Virus record (IMG/VR): IMGVR_UViG_3300045972_000138
Coordinates: 62,001 to 126,000 of that record
Reading direction: 5' to 3' (one strand)
Source of the DNA: a virus
DNA: 64,000 bases
The translations under genes and the position numbers were made by a program. Positions 57,057 through 64,000 of the stretch are shown in pieces. How positions within the stretch are numbered: the stretch's first letter is position 1; each line of letters opens with the position of its first letter. The notes below the pieces were generated by a model, which saw nothing but the letters and a program-made list of their open reading frames with translations, had not been told where the DNA came from and did no database searches.

Positions 57057-59090
57057 ATGTCGTTTTTAAATATTCCACTGAAGTCTATAGAACTTAGCAT
57101 CACGCTTATAACACCGGTGGCTAATATGCCGTGGTATAATCCTAGTTTATTCCCAGTACCGCCTGGGAATCCTACACCAGATCCACAACAAAACCCATAT
57201 AGATGGTCTGTTACCTGCGATGTATCGCAGCAATTACAGAGTTCATATCAAACAAGACAACCGGGTGCATATAACGGGCAAGATATTTCTGTTGGTCAAT
57301 GGATTGCTAATACAGCAACAGGCGGCGCATGGCAAATTATAAGTGTGACAGCTAAAACAACAAATAGTATAACATTTATAGTACAAGATATTTACAGATA
57401 TAACACATTTAGAGATGTTACTCAACAAGGTGACGGATCTCCTCCATTGGGATATTATGTTGCATTCAATGTAAGTGATTCCGGTGTACCTGAAATTGAC
57501 CCTGTACCACCATCAGGTGTTTCAGCTAATTTCTTTACTAACTTGTTAAGCAGATTTGAATATATTAATCTTCAGTACGATTTCCCATTATATCAAACTG
57601 GTAATTTATTCCAACTTAACGATGTAGTGGGCACCAGCGCCGCAACCCACAGTTTTGTATTAGCATCTAATTCGTCAACAATACCAATTGGTAGAATAAC
57701 ATCTATATCAGATACTATAGGCGGTTGGTTTACATTTAATCCTGTACAGAAAATTACCGACTTTTTAGATACATTACCCGGCGACATCGGTGATATAATC
57801 TATACTGATCCTGCAAACCCTGGTGGGTTAACAACTACACCGGGTGGATCGCAGATTTATCTAAAAATTAGAAACAATACTCACTCTGTATCGGTTAGCA
57901 CTGTACCAGATGGTACAACTACTCCCGGTAATGTAGTTCAAATTAATGAACAAAATGCAACAATAGGCGGAACTGGCTCGCTAGATGACCTTGTATCTGC
58001 GGCATCGGCGGTTAGTTCTTTATCTGGAGTAACTGCAACTAAAGTATTACAGCCATCATCGGTATCTACTAACATATCATTAATATCACCTACATATGGT
58101 GAACCAGTGCTGAATATTACTATGCCATATGCTACAGCATATATTAACGGTACACTGGTAACATTTAATATTGGCTCAACAGATGCGGGATATGCAGGAT
58201 ATGCTAGAACCGACAATATGGCAACATCTATCAATAATGCGGCTATACCCAATATTATTGCTACAAGTACATCGAGTGTACTAACGTTAACAAATAGTGC
58301 CGGTACAGCAATTACAATAGTTAACGGACAGGCCGATATTAATAGCGTATATTTTGCAGGCACTGCATCGGGCTCAGGCTTAGCAAATAGTACATCGGCA
58401 TCTACGCAGTATATAGCTAGATTCGAAGCAGTTGACTCACGTCCGATTGACTTCTTAGATGTAACAGGATCGCCGTCTGGTGATTATGGATTAATATCCG
58501 TTGAAAACGGAGTAAAAGCCTGCGGTATGTATATTGCCGAAGGTATAAGAACAACAACATCGGTTGTAGTAGCAAATCTTGCAGCGTTGGCAGGACTTAC
58601 ACCGTATGTTGGAGATCAGGCATATGTTATCGATAGCGCAGATGCTAACGGTAATAATGTCGGAGAATGGAGTATGTGGTTATATAATGGTTCTGTCTGG
58701 CAAGAAACAAGCAACCAAGATAGTGCAACTACAGACGCAAAGTCGTTGGAATATACCCTTACAACGGCCAGCTCAGCGTCGATAAATATTGGGCAGATAA
58801 GCACAGGACGTAGAGTAACATTGATAACAGTGGAAGTAACAGTACCATTTAATATGGCATCATTATTAGAAATTGGTTACCAAGTGTACAACCCGTCTAG
58901 TCCGCCACCGGTGTCCTCAGGTTTGATGACAACAGATCTTATTGATCTGACAGTAGCAGGAACTTACACAACAACGACAGACATACTATTTGGTACAGAT
59001 ACATTGCAAGGGGACGTAGAAATCACAGCGTCATTTACGAAGGCATCAGCATCGGTTGGGTCAGCGCAAATCATTGTATCTTATGTGTGA
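57057..59090 (+). CDS. Virion structural protein, 677 aa (fibre/baseplate-linked)
   Basis: Starts 1 nt after fibre copy 2. The N-terminal ~150 residues are non-repetitive (MSFLNIPLKSIELSITLITP, PYRWSVTCDVSQQLQSSYQT), with Pro-rich loops; the centre is Thr/Ser/Ala-rich; then comes the AALAGLTPYVGDQAYVIDSADANGN, EWSMWLYNGSVWQ segment common in phage fibre/tail proteins. The C-terminus resembles the end of the 59159 protein (VEVTVPFNMASLLEIGYQ ... SAQIIVSYV against VKVNVTT...SAVVIVQYQ). I infer a fibre or distal tail part. Confidence 0.72.
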   Translation: MSFLNIPLKSIELSITLITPVANMPWYNPSLFPVPPGNPTPDPQQNPYRWSVTCDVSQQLQSSYQTRQPGAYNGQDISVGQWIANTATGGAWQIISVTAKTTNSITFIVQDIYRYNTFRDVTQQGDGSPPLGYYVAFNVSDSGVPEIDPVPPSGVSANFFTNLLSRFEYINLQYDFPLYQTGNLFQLNDVVGTSAATHSFVLASNSSTIPIGRITSISDTIGGWFTFNPVQKITDFLDTLPGDIGDIIYTDPANPGGLTTTPGGSQIYLKIRNNTHSVSVSTVPDGTTTPGNVVQINEQNATIGGTGSLDDLVSAASAVSSLSGVTATKVLQPSSVSTNISLISPTYGEPVLNITMPYATAYINGTLVTFNIGSTDAGYAGYARTDNMATSINNAAIPNIIATSTSSVLTLTNSAGTAITIVNGQADINSVYFAGTASGSGLANSTSASTQYIARFEAVDSRPIDFLDVTGSPSGDYGLISVENGVKACGMYIAEGIRTTTSVVVANLAALAGLTPYVGDQAYVIDSADANGNNVGEWSMWLYNGSVWQETSNQDSATTDAKSLEYTLTTASSASINIGQISTGRRVTLITVEVTVPFNMASLLEIGYQVYNPSSPPPVSSGLMTTDLIDLTVAGTYTTTTDILFGTDTLQGDVEITASFTKASASVGSAQIIVSYV

Positions 59091-59104
59091 TAAATGATAA
59101 GTTA

Positions 59105-59137
59105 GATAAATAACAGGTAAGAAAGCCACAATGGCTT
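59105..59137 (+). promoter_or_regulatory. Late octamer with 5' hairpin
   Basis: GATAAATA (59105-59112), start near 59118; the RNA would begin with a hairpin AAGCCA-CAA-TGGCTT (59123-59137) followed by SD CTAGGAGA before the ATG at 59159. Similar CACAATGG stem-loops precede 63001 and 17052. Confidence 0.6.
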
Positions 59138-59158
59138 CACAACTAGGAGATTCTTAAA

Positions 59159-62100
59159 ATGGCAGACGTAAAAAATTTCGGTCTTATTGGCGTAGGTAGT
59201 TCGCTACAGTTCAGTAAAGGCGGAGCAAAGCTTGTAAACAATGCAGGCACATTCAATTTCAAGGCAGCTAACGGTACAACAGATTCGGCGGCAACAGCTT
59301 CGGCTCTTACAGCTACAACTGGCGACCTTACAGCTACGCTTGGTAATTTAGCATTATCGGCAACTGGCGCTACAATTAGCGTTGCTGGCGATACAACATT
59401 AAGCCGTCAAGGCGCTGGTGTATTCCAGTTCGACGGTTCCGGTGCATTTATTGCTCCAGTAGGCGGTTCCGGTTCACGCCCAACAGGCGCAACAGGTATG
59501 GTCCGTGTTAATAACGACACACCAGCAACATCTATCGTTGAATACTTCAACGGTACAGTTTGGATGCCTTTAGCAACAGGCGGTTCTGCATCAACATTGC
59601 AAGCCGAAGTTGACGCTATCGAAGCATCGTTAGGTGCAGCGGTTAATGCTGATGGTACATACAACATGGCTGGTTTCACAAACGTTACTGGTGTATTAAT
59701 TGACCCAACAAGCTTTACAAACGCAATTCAACAAATTGCTGACGTTGTAAGCACAGATAACAACCTTAATGAAATTTTCCCTTCCACAGCAGCTGGAAAC
59801 GTAATCTTTTCAAATGGTTCTAACGTATGGGCACAGGCAGCACCTGGTGCAACTTCTGGCGTTCAAGCATATGATGCTGGTTTAACAGCTTTAGCAGCTA
59901 AGACATCAACAGGTTATATGGTTCAGACTGGTGCTGATACATATACTTCTGTAGAACTTGCAGTTTCCGGTGGTTTAACAGTTTCCGACCCGTTCGGTCT
60001 TGCTGGTACAACAACATTCGGTACAACAGGTAACCTTGCACAACTTAATGCATTCGCTGGTACAGGTATTGTTTCTCGCGCAACAGACGGTACATTAGCT
60101 GGTCGTACAATTACTTCCACGGCAACAGGTATTTCGTTTACAAATGGCGATGGCGTAGCTGGTGCTCCAACACTTAATGTTACTGGTAACATGCTACAAC
60201 TTGATGGCTTGTCCACAGTTGGTTTCGTAGTTCGCCACACAGATGGTACATTGTCTACAGAATCTATTACAGGTACAACAGGTAATATCGTTGTAACAAA
60301 TGGTGATGGCGACACAACATCGGCAACAATCGACCTTGCAGCAGTTACACAAGCAGCTACAGGTTCTTTTGTTAAGGTTACACTTGATGGTTTCGGTCGT
60401 GTTACAGGTAACACAGCAGTAACAACATCTGACATCACAACTCTTGTTGATGGTACATATGTAAACACAACTGGCGATACAATGTCCGGTAACTTGACAA
60501 TGTCCAGTGGTGCAACAGTAACTGGTCTTCCAGATCCAGTTAATGCTTCTGATGCGGCAAACAAGGCGTATGTTGACAATGCAGTTTCTGGCTTATCTTG
60601 GAAAGATGCAGTTGAAGTTTTATCTCCAACAAACGTTGTTCTTGCTGGTAACTCTAGCTTAGTCGATGGTGTAACACTTGTTACAGGTAATCGCGTATTG
60701 TTAACAGGTCAAACAAATCCAGCTGAAAACGGTATCTACGTTGCAACAGTATCTGGCGTAACAGCAACATTTGCTCGTTCAGCTGATGCATCAACACCTG
60801 CATCACTTTCTGGTGCAGCAGTATTCGTTACAGAAGGTACAGTAGCTAATACAGGTTGGACACAAACAGTTGATCCACTTACAAGCTTTGCTACACAGAC
60901 TTGGGCTCAGTTCTCTGGTTCTGGTGCTTATAGCGGTGCTGGTGCAGTTAGTGTTTCTGGTACAACAATTTCTGTCGTATCTGGCGATGGTTTATCACAA
61001 GCTGGTGGTACATTAGCCGTTACAACAACATCTGGTAATGCAGTTCAGTTACAAGGTACATCACCAAACAAGACAGTTGGTTTGTTACTTGATACAGGTT
61101 CTGGTTTAGCACAATCTGCTACAGGTCTTACAATTGCTCCAGCTGGTGTTACAAATGCAATGCTTGCAAACAGCACATTAACATTGGATGGCGATACAGG
61201 TACTGGTACAGCTACATTAGGTGGTACACTTGACGTTAAGGGTACATCCGGCCAAGGCATTATCACTTCTGTCACTGGTTCTTCGTACACAATTACTGCT
61301 GCCGACGCTTCTGCTAGCCAGAGGGGTGTTGCAACATTCAACGCTGCAAGTTTCGCAACTACAGCTGGTGATGTTACAATTAAGGCAGCTGGTGTTACAA
61401 ATACACAACTTGTAAACAGTACACTTACATTGGCTGCTAACAGCGGTACAGGTACAGTTGCACTTGGTTCGACATTAACAATCAGCAGCGCAGACAGCGC
61501 AATTACAGCTACAGCTTCCGCTGGTGCAGTTTCGTTACAACTTAACACAGTTGACGTAGCACACGGTGGAACTGGTGCTACAAGCTTTGTTGCTAACGAA
61601 TTGATTTTCGGTAACGGTACTGGTGCTCTTGCACAAGACTCGAACTTATCATATGCATTAGTTGGCGCTGGCCTTGTTCCTACATTAACAGTTGGTTCAA
61701 CAACAATTGGTAACTCCGATCCGTTCGGTAACTCCATGATTTCCGCTACAGCTACAAACGGCGATTTAGTGCTTATGCCTAACGGTACAGGTTCTGTTGT
61801 TGTTGGCCCAGTTGGTGCTGGCTTAATCCAGTCCGACGCAGGTACAGCGTTAACAGTTCGTGGTAACCTTGGTTTAACATTAAGCGGTGGTTCTACAGGC
61901 GGCGTTGGTCAATACGGTATTTCCGTAGTTATCCCAGCTGGTACAAGCTCGGCAACAAAGGTAAGCATCTCTGGCCCAACAGCTACTGATTATGCTACAA
62001 ACCTTGGTGCTAATGACTTAACCAACAAGCAATATGTTGATCAAGCTATTGCTTCTGGTGCTTCTGCTGGTGCTATCAAGGCGTTCCAGGTAGTAGTTCC

Positions 62101-62410
62101 GTTGAATGCTAACGGTACAACAAACATTCCTATGCCAACTGGTTCTATGCCAGCTGGTGCAACAGTTCTTTCTGTTAAGGTTAATGTTACAACAATTGAC
62201 TCGGGTGCTACAATGTCCGTTGGTAAGACAGGCGCAGTTGCAGCTTACATGACAACAACAGAAAACGATCCACAAACACAAGGTTTGTATGTTTCTGAAT
62301 GCTTCGTAACAGAAGCTACAGCTACACAGTTGACAGCCACAGTTGCTGCATCTTCTGGTATTGGTTCTGGTTCTGCAGTTGTTATTGTTCAGTATCAAGT
62401 AGCTCAGTAA
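59159..62410 (+). CDS. Large tail-fibre protein, 1083 aa
   Basis: Starts MADVKNFGLIGVGSSLQFSKGG. Ala/Thr/Gly/Ser-rich, largely beta. The central part contains AANKAYVDNAVSGLSWKDAVEVLS and GNRVLLTGQTNPAENGIYVA, blocks found in many phage fibres, and a second KQYVDQAIASGA spacer near the C-terminus that usually precedes the tip. The C-terminal ~110 residues form a separate beta domain. Own late octamer and leader hairpin suggest high expression. It is separate in sequence from the two GTVTSV fibres, so the virion probably has at least two fibre types. Confidence 0.82.
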   Translation: MADVKNFGLIGVGSSLQFSKGGAKLVNNAGTFNFKAANGTTDSAATASALTATTGDLTATLGNLALSATGATISVAGDTTLSRQGAGVFQFDGSGAFIAPVGGSGSRPTGATGMVRVNNDTPATSIVEYFNGTVWMPLATGGSASTLQAEVDAIEASLGAAVNADGTYNMAGFTNVTGVLIDPTSFTNAIQQIADVVSTDNNLNEIFPSTAAGNVIFSNGSNVWAQAAPGATSGVQAYDAGLTALAAKTSTGYMVQTGADTYTSVELAVSGGLTVSDPFGLAGTTTFGTTGNLAQLNAFAGTGIVSRATDGTLAGRTITSTATGISFTNGDGVAGAPTLNVTGNMLQLDGLSTVGFVVRHTDGTLSTESITGTTGNIVVTNGDGDTTSATIDLAAVTQAATGSFVKVTLDGFGRVTGNTAVTTSDITTLVDGTYVNTTGDTMSGNLTMSSGATVTGLPDPVNASDAANKAYVDNAVSGLSWKDAVEVLSPTNVVLAGNSSLVDGVTLVTGNRVLLTGQTNPAENGIYVATVSGVTATFARSADASTPASLSGAAVFVTEGTVANTGWTQTVDPLTSFATQTWAQFSGSGAYSGAGAVSVSGTTISVVSGDGLSQAGGTLAVTTTSGNAVQLQGTSPNKTVGLLLDTGSGLAQSATGLTIAPAGVTNAMLANSTLTLDGDTGTGTATLGGTLDVKGTSGQGIITSVTGSSYTITAADASASQRGVATFNAASFATTAGDVTIKAAGVTNTQLVNSTLTLAANSGTGTVALGSTLTISSADSAITATASAGAVSLQLNTVDVAHGGTGATSFVANELIFGNGTGALAQDSNLSYALVGAGLVPTLTVGSTTIGNSDPFGNSMISATATNGDLVLMPNGTGSVVVGPVGAGLIQSDAGTALTVRGNLGLTLSGGSTGGVGQYGISVVIPAGTSSATKVSISGPTATDYATNLGANDLTNKQYVDQAIASGASAGAIKAFQVVVPLNANGTTNIPMPTGSMPAGATVLSVKVNVTTIDSGATMSVGKTGAVAAYMTTTENDPQTQGLYVSECFVTEATATQLTATVAASSGIGSGSAVVIVQYQVAQ

Positions 62411-62417
62411 GCTAATT

Positions 62418-62441
62418 AACTAACTTAGAAATAAGTTAGTT
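62418..62441 (+). terminator. Hairpin behind the large fibre gene
   Basis: Perfect 10-bp stem AACTAACTTA / TAAGTTAGTT with GAAA loop. The following sequence is TAAAATA, so termination may depend on the second hairpin 10 nt downstream. Confidence 0.65.
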
Positions 62442-62451
62442 TAAAATATGG

Positions 62452-62479
62452 GCCTCTATAGAAATGTAGGGGCTTTTTT
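62452..62479 (+). terminator. Rho-independent terminator
   Basis: GCCTCTATA / TGTAGGGGC (two G-T pairs) with GAAA loop followed by TTTTTT. It forms a tandem terminator with the hairpin at 62418. Confidence 0.82.
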
Positions 62480-62492
62480 AATGGCTATTTTT

Positions 62493-62500
62493 GATAAATA
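62493..62500 (+). promoter_or_regulatory. Late octamer for the holin-like gene
   Basis: GATAAATA; predicted start near 62506, a 14-nt leader with SD AGGAGAAA. Confidence 0.6.
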
Positions 62501-62519
62501 TTGGAATAGGAGAAATATT

Positions 62520-62870
62520 ATGAATTTTATTAAAAGAGTGATGAATGATTGGTTTACTGGCCCAGATGGTGAAACACACGATCCAGCTAGATTTTTGTGG
62601 TTTCTTGGTGTTCTAGCATTATTGGTATATACTGGTTTTGACATAGCAAGACACGATAAACTTAATTTAGAAGAATTTGCATTTGCATATAGTAGTTTGT
62701 TAGCAGCAGGTGCGGCAGGTGTTAGAATCAAAGAAACATCTGAACCAAAAGGAGTCGTACCACCGATCCCGGTTGTTCCTGCAGTACCTACTAAACCAGC
62801 GTCGGCACCTGCAGTTCCCGTATCGGCAACAGATGACGACGATGATATGCCACGCCCACCAAAAGGTTAA
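62520..62870 (+). CDS. Two-span membrane protein, holin-like
   Basis: ATG at 62520 with SD AGGAGA; a longer in-frame reading would start inside the terminator. 116 aa. WFTGPDGETHDPARFLWFLGVLALLVYTGFDI gives one span (residues ~25-43), and FAFAYSSLLAAGAAGVRIK a second, short Ala-rich one; the rest is Pro/Ala-rich and ends in a DDDDDMPRPPKG tail. Small proteins with the 'D-x-A-R-x-L-W-x-L-G-V-L-A' span occur near lysis genes of many proteobacterial phages. Holin function is a guess; late timing fits. Confidence 0.6.
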   Translation: MNFIKRVMNDWFTGPDGETHDPARFLWFLGVLALLVYTGFDIARHDKLNLEEFAFAYSSLLAAGAAGVRIKETSEPKGVVPPIPVVPAVPTKPASAPAVPVSATDDDDDMPRPPKG

Positions 62871-62907
62871 TTTTTACCGTATTTAACACGGTTATGTTGC
62901 AATGCAG

Positions 62908-62988
62908 CATAAATAATATTACAATGCAATTAACACTGTGTTCATGGTGAAACAGTGTTAGCATTATAACAAGTGGCCACAATGGCAC
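62908..62988 (+). promoter_or_regulatory. Late octamer and structured 5' leader
   Basis: CATAAATA (62908-62915), start near 62921, then an 80-nt leader with a perfect 9-bp stem TAACACTGT (62931-62939) / ACAGTGTTA (62952-62960) and a second stem GTGGCCAC-type around 62973-62988 with CACAATGG. SD AAAGGAAA follows. A stabilising or regulatory leader of a probably abundant protein. Confidence 0.5.
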
Positions 62989-63000
62989 AAAGGAAATATT

Positions 63001-63363
63001 ATGACAACATTTACACAACCTATCGATTTTTACAACTACGCAGCAAGCTTCTACAAGTCCTTGCCAAAGACCGTAGCAGAAGGTAAAGAAGTACTTGAAA
63101 AAGTACAAGCAGTAATCACTACTGAATCCAACAACGTACAAGCCACAGTGAAGGCATACACTGCCGCAGCTAAGAGCTCTACTCCTCTTAAGGATTTTGA
63201 TACAGCAAATAAAAAGGCCGCAGAATTAGTTAAGACAGCAACATTTGCATCTATAGTTGCTATGCCTGGCGCTCTTTTTGTTCTTCCTCTTGTAGTTGAA
63301 AAAGCAAAAGAATTCAAAATTGATCTTGTTCCTGCATCTGTTGCAGCACAGTTCAGCATCTAA
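63001..63363 (+). CDS. Hypothetical protein, 120 aa, phasin-like look
   Basis: Helical protein (PIDFYNYAASFYKSLPKTVAEGKEVLEKVQAVIT, Ala/Lys-rich centre) with a hydrophobic stretch near the C-terminus (FASIVAMPGALFVLPLVVEKAKEF) and few charged residues there. The layout vaguely recalls phasins or membrane-touching pores. The structured leader suggests strong or controlled expression. Function unknown. Confidence 0.6.
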   Translation: MTTFTQPIDFYNYAASFYKSLPKTVAEGKEVLEKVQAVITTESNNVQATVKAYTAAAKSSTPLKDFDTANKKAAELVKTATFASIVAMPGALFVLPLVVEKAKEFKIDLVPASVAAQFSI

Positions 63364-63402
63364 TTAGTGTGTTGATATAACACAATATTAGTGTGATAGT
63401 AT

Positions 63403-63421
63403 AAGGCCCTTCGGGGCCTTT
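63403..63421 (+). terminator. Rho-independent terminator
   Basis: AAGGCCC-TTCG-GGGCCTT followed by TCTTG. Closes the 63001 unit. Confidence 0.82.
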
Positions 63422-63426
63422 CTTGT

Positions 63427-63434
63427 GATAAATA
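63427..63434 (+). promoter_or_regulatory. Late octamer abutting a start codon
   Basis: GATAAATA ends 5 nt before the ATG at 63440; the -13 to -6 rule puts transcription start exactly on the ATG. No SD. Confidence 0.6.
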
Positions 63435-63439
63435 CTTGT

Positions 63440-64000
63440 ATGAAGATACTAGAACTACTATTACCAAAAAATCTTAAAGACAAAGATTTATCCCCGAAGA
63501 CTGTCAAGAAAATTGACAATCTTCAACAAAGAATGAACAAATATGTTGATAAGATTAGTGATCCTACTACATCTAAGCAAGGCAAAGATTTCCTTAAAGC
63601 TAAATTAAAATCTGACTACGAAGAGTTGAAAGGCATTATTGAAGACACCATTAATGAGCACGTAGTCAAGCACGGTAGCGGATATAGACTTGTATCGAAA
63701 AAGGGTAAGAATTTAGGTGATTTTAAATCAAAGAAAGCGGCAGGAAAACACGAAGGCGAAGTAGAATGGTTTAAGGCACATCCTAAGGAAAGTATAAATG
63801 AAGGTGATGTTATTCCGTTTAAGAAACCGACCGCACCAATCTCTGGACAAATTTTCTCCGGCTCTACATATTTTATGGACAAATATGCCATAAAAGCAAT
63901 TCAAAAGGCAGGACTTAAGATATTGAGCGCGGGTGGTCCAAACGACGGAGATACAACGGGTAAAGATATTACGGATTACGGACACGACGAAGATATACGC
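63440..64000 (+). CDS. Probable capsid-targeted protein, cut by the window end
   Basis: An open frame from ATG 63440 to the last base (187 codons visible, no stop). It begins MKILELLLPKNLKDKDLSPK, a short helix with ILE, as in other proteins with a capsid-targeting-like start in this window, followed by a long charged helix (KKIDNLQQRMNKYVDKI). Then GSGYRLVSKKGKNLGDFKSKKAAGKHEGEVEWFKAHP, a small basic module that I have seen in phage structural proteins, and from ~125 a new domain (GDVIPFKKPTAPISG). The start has leaderless geometry. Confidence 0.62.
   Translation, partial: MKILELLLPKNLKDKDLSPKTVKKIDNLQQRMNKYVDKISDPTTSKQGKDFLKAKLKSDYEELKGIIEDTINEHVVKHGSGYRLVSKKGKNLGDFKSKKAAGKHEGEVEWFKAHPKESINEGDVIPFKKPTAPISGQIFSGSTYFMDKYAIKAIQKAGLKILSAGGPNDGDTTGKDITDYGHDEDIR

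Overview
This window looks like part of the genome of a large, AT-rich tailed phage of the T4-like kind that infects a Gram-negative bacterium. The evidence is a gp44-like clamp-loader ATPase, many copies of a T4-type late promoter ((G/T/C)ATAAATA) placed just upstream of genes, phage-style PhoH, ThyX, Hsp20, MazG-like and RNR genes, very dense packing with 1 to 11 nt overlaps, and a block of repetitive fibre genes. A Gram-negative host is inferred from an outer-membrane lipoprotein, a FlgT-like periplasmic protein and a SleB-like endolysin. Terminase, portal and major capsid genes are not in the window, so the morphology is inferred. I saw no tRNA, integrase, IS element or CRISPR array.

Layout: 1-5.7 kb, end of a PD-(D/E)XK exonuclease, class II RNR plus glutaredoxin, small unknowns, and a lipoprotein/FlgT-like envelope pair. 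5.8-9.6 kb, NAD salvage (NadM-Nudix and nicotinamide phosphoribosyltransferase). 9.6-14.3 kb, a PrkA-YeaH-SpoVR operon. 14.3-18.7 kb, a repeat-containing virion-type protein (minus strand), SleB endolysin, ThyX, FolE, MazG-like, QueD-like. 19-24.7 kb, membrane coiled-coil protein, ClpX, ribosomal protein bS21, a CSS-EAL c-di-GMP phosphodiesterase (minus strand), Hsp20, ClpS. 24.7-31.9 kb, a SufB/D-like protein and two very large acidic proteins. 32-37 kb, DEDDh exonuclease, ClpP, lipase-like hydrolase, second MazG-like protein. 37.2-41.3 kb, a run of small unknown genes including a DnaE-like fragment. 41.3-45.7 kb, GroES-like protein, clamp loader, HAD phosphatase, APS kinase-DUF2061 fusion, a 600-nt non-coding structured stretch, PhoH (minus strand). 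45.8-50.4 kb, two unknown proteins, translation factor IF-1, DnaJ, ClpA. 50.5-62.4 kb, structural/fibre genes. 62.5-64 kb, holin-like membrane protein, a small unknown and a gene cut by the window end.

How the genes work together: the phage carries its own regulated-proteolysis set (ClpP with ClpX, ClpA and ClpS, plus Hsp20, DnaJ and a GroES-like protein), two parts that touch translation initiation (IF-1 and bS21), an NAD-rebuilding pair, a bacterial stress-kinase trio (PrkA-YeaH-SpoVR), and a c-di-GMP phosphodiesterase. Together they suggest deep remodelling of host physiology. Two promoter types can be read: sigma70-like TTGAC(A/C/T)-N16-18-TATAAT/TAAACT, and the T4-late-like octamer. Several late octamers lie so close to an ATG that the transcript should be leaderless. 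The four minus-strand genes each carry their own late octamer, three of them in this leaderless geometry. A set of proteins beginning with a short amphipathic helix and an (I/L)-x-E site looks like T4-style capsid-targeted cargo.
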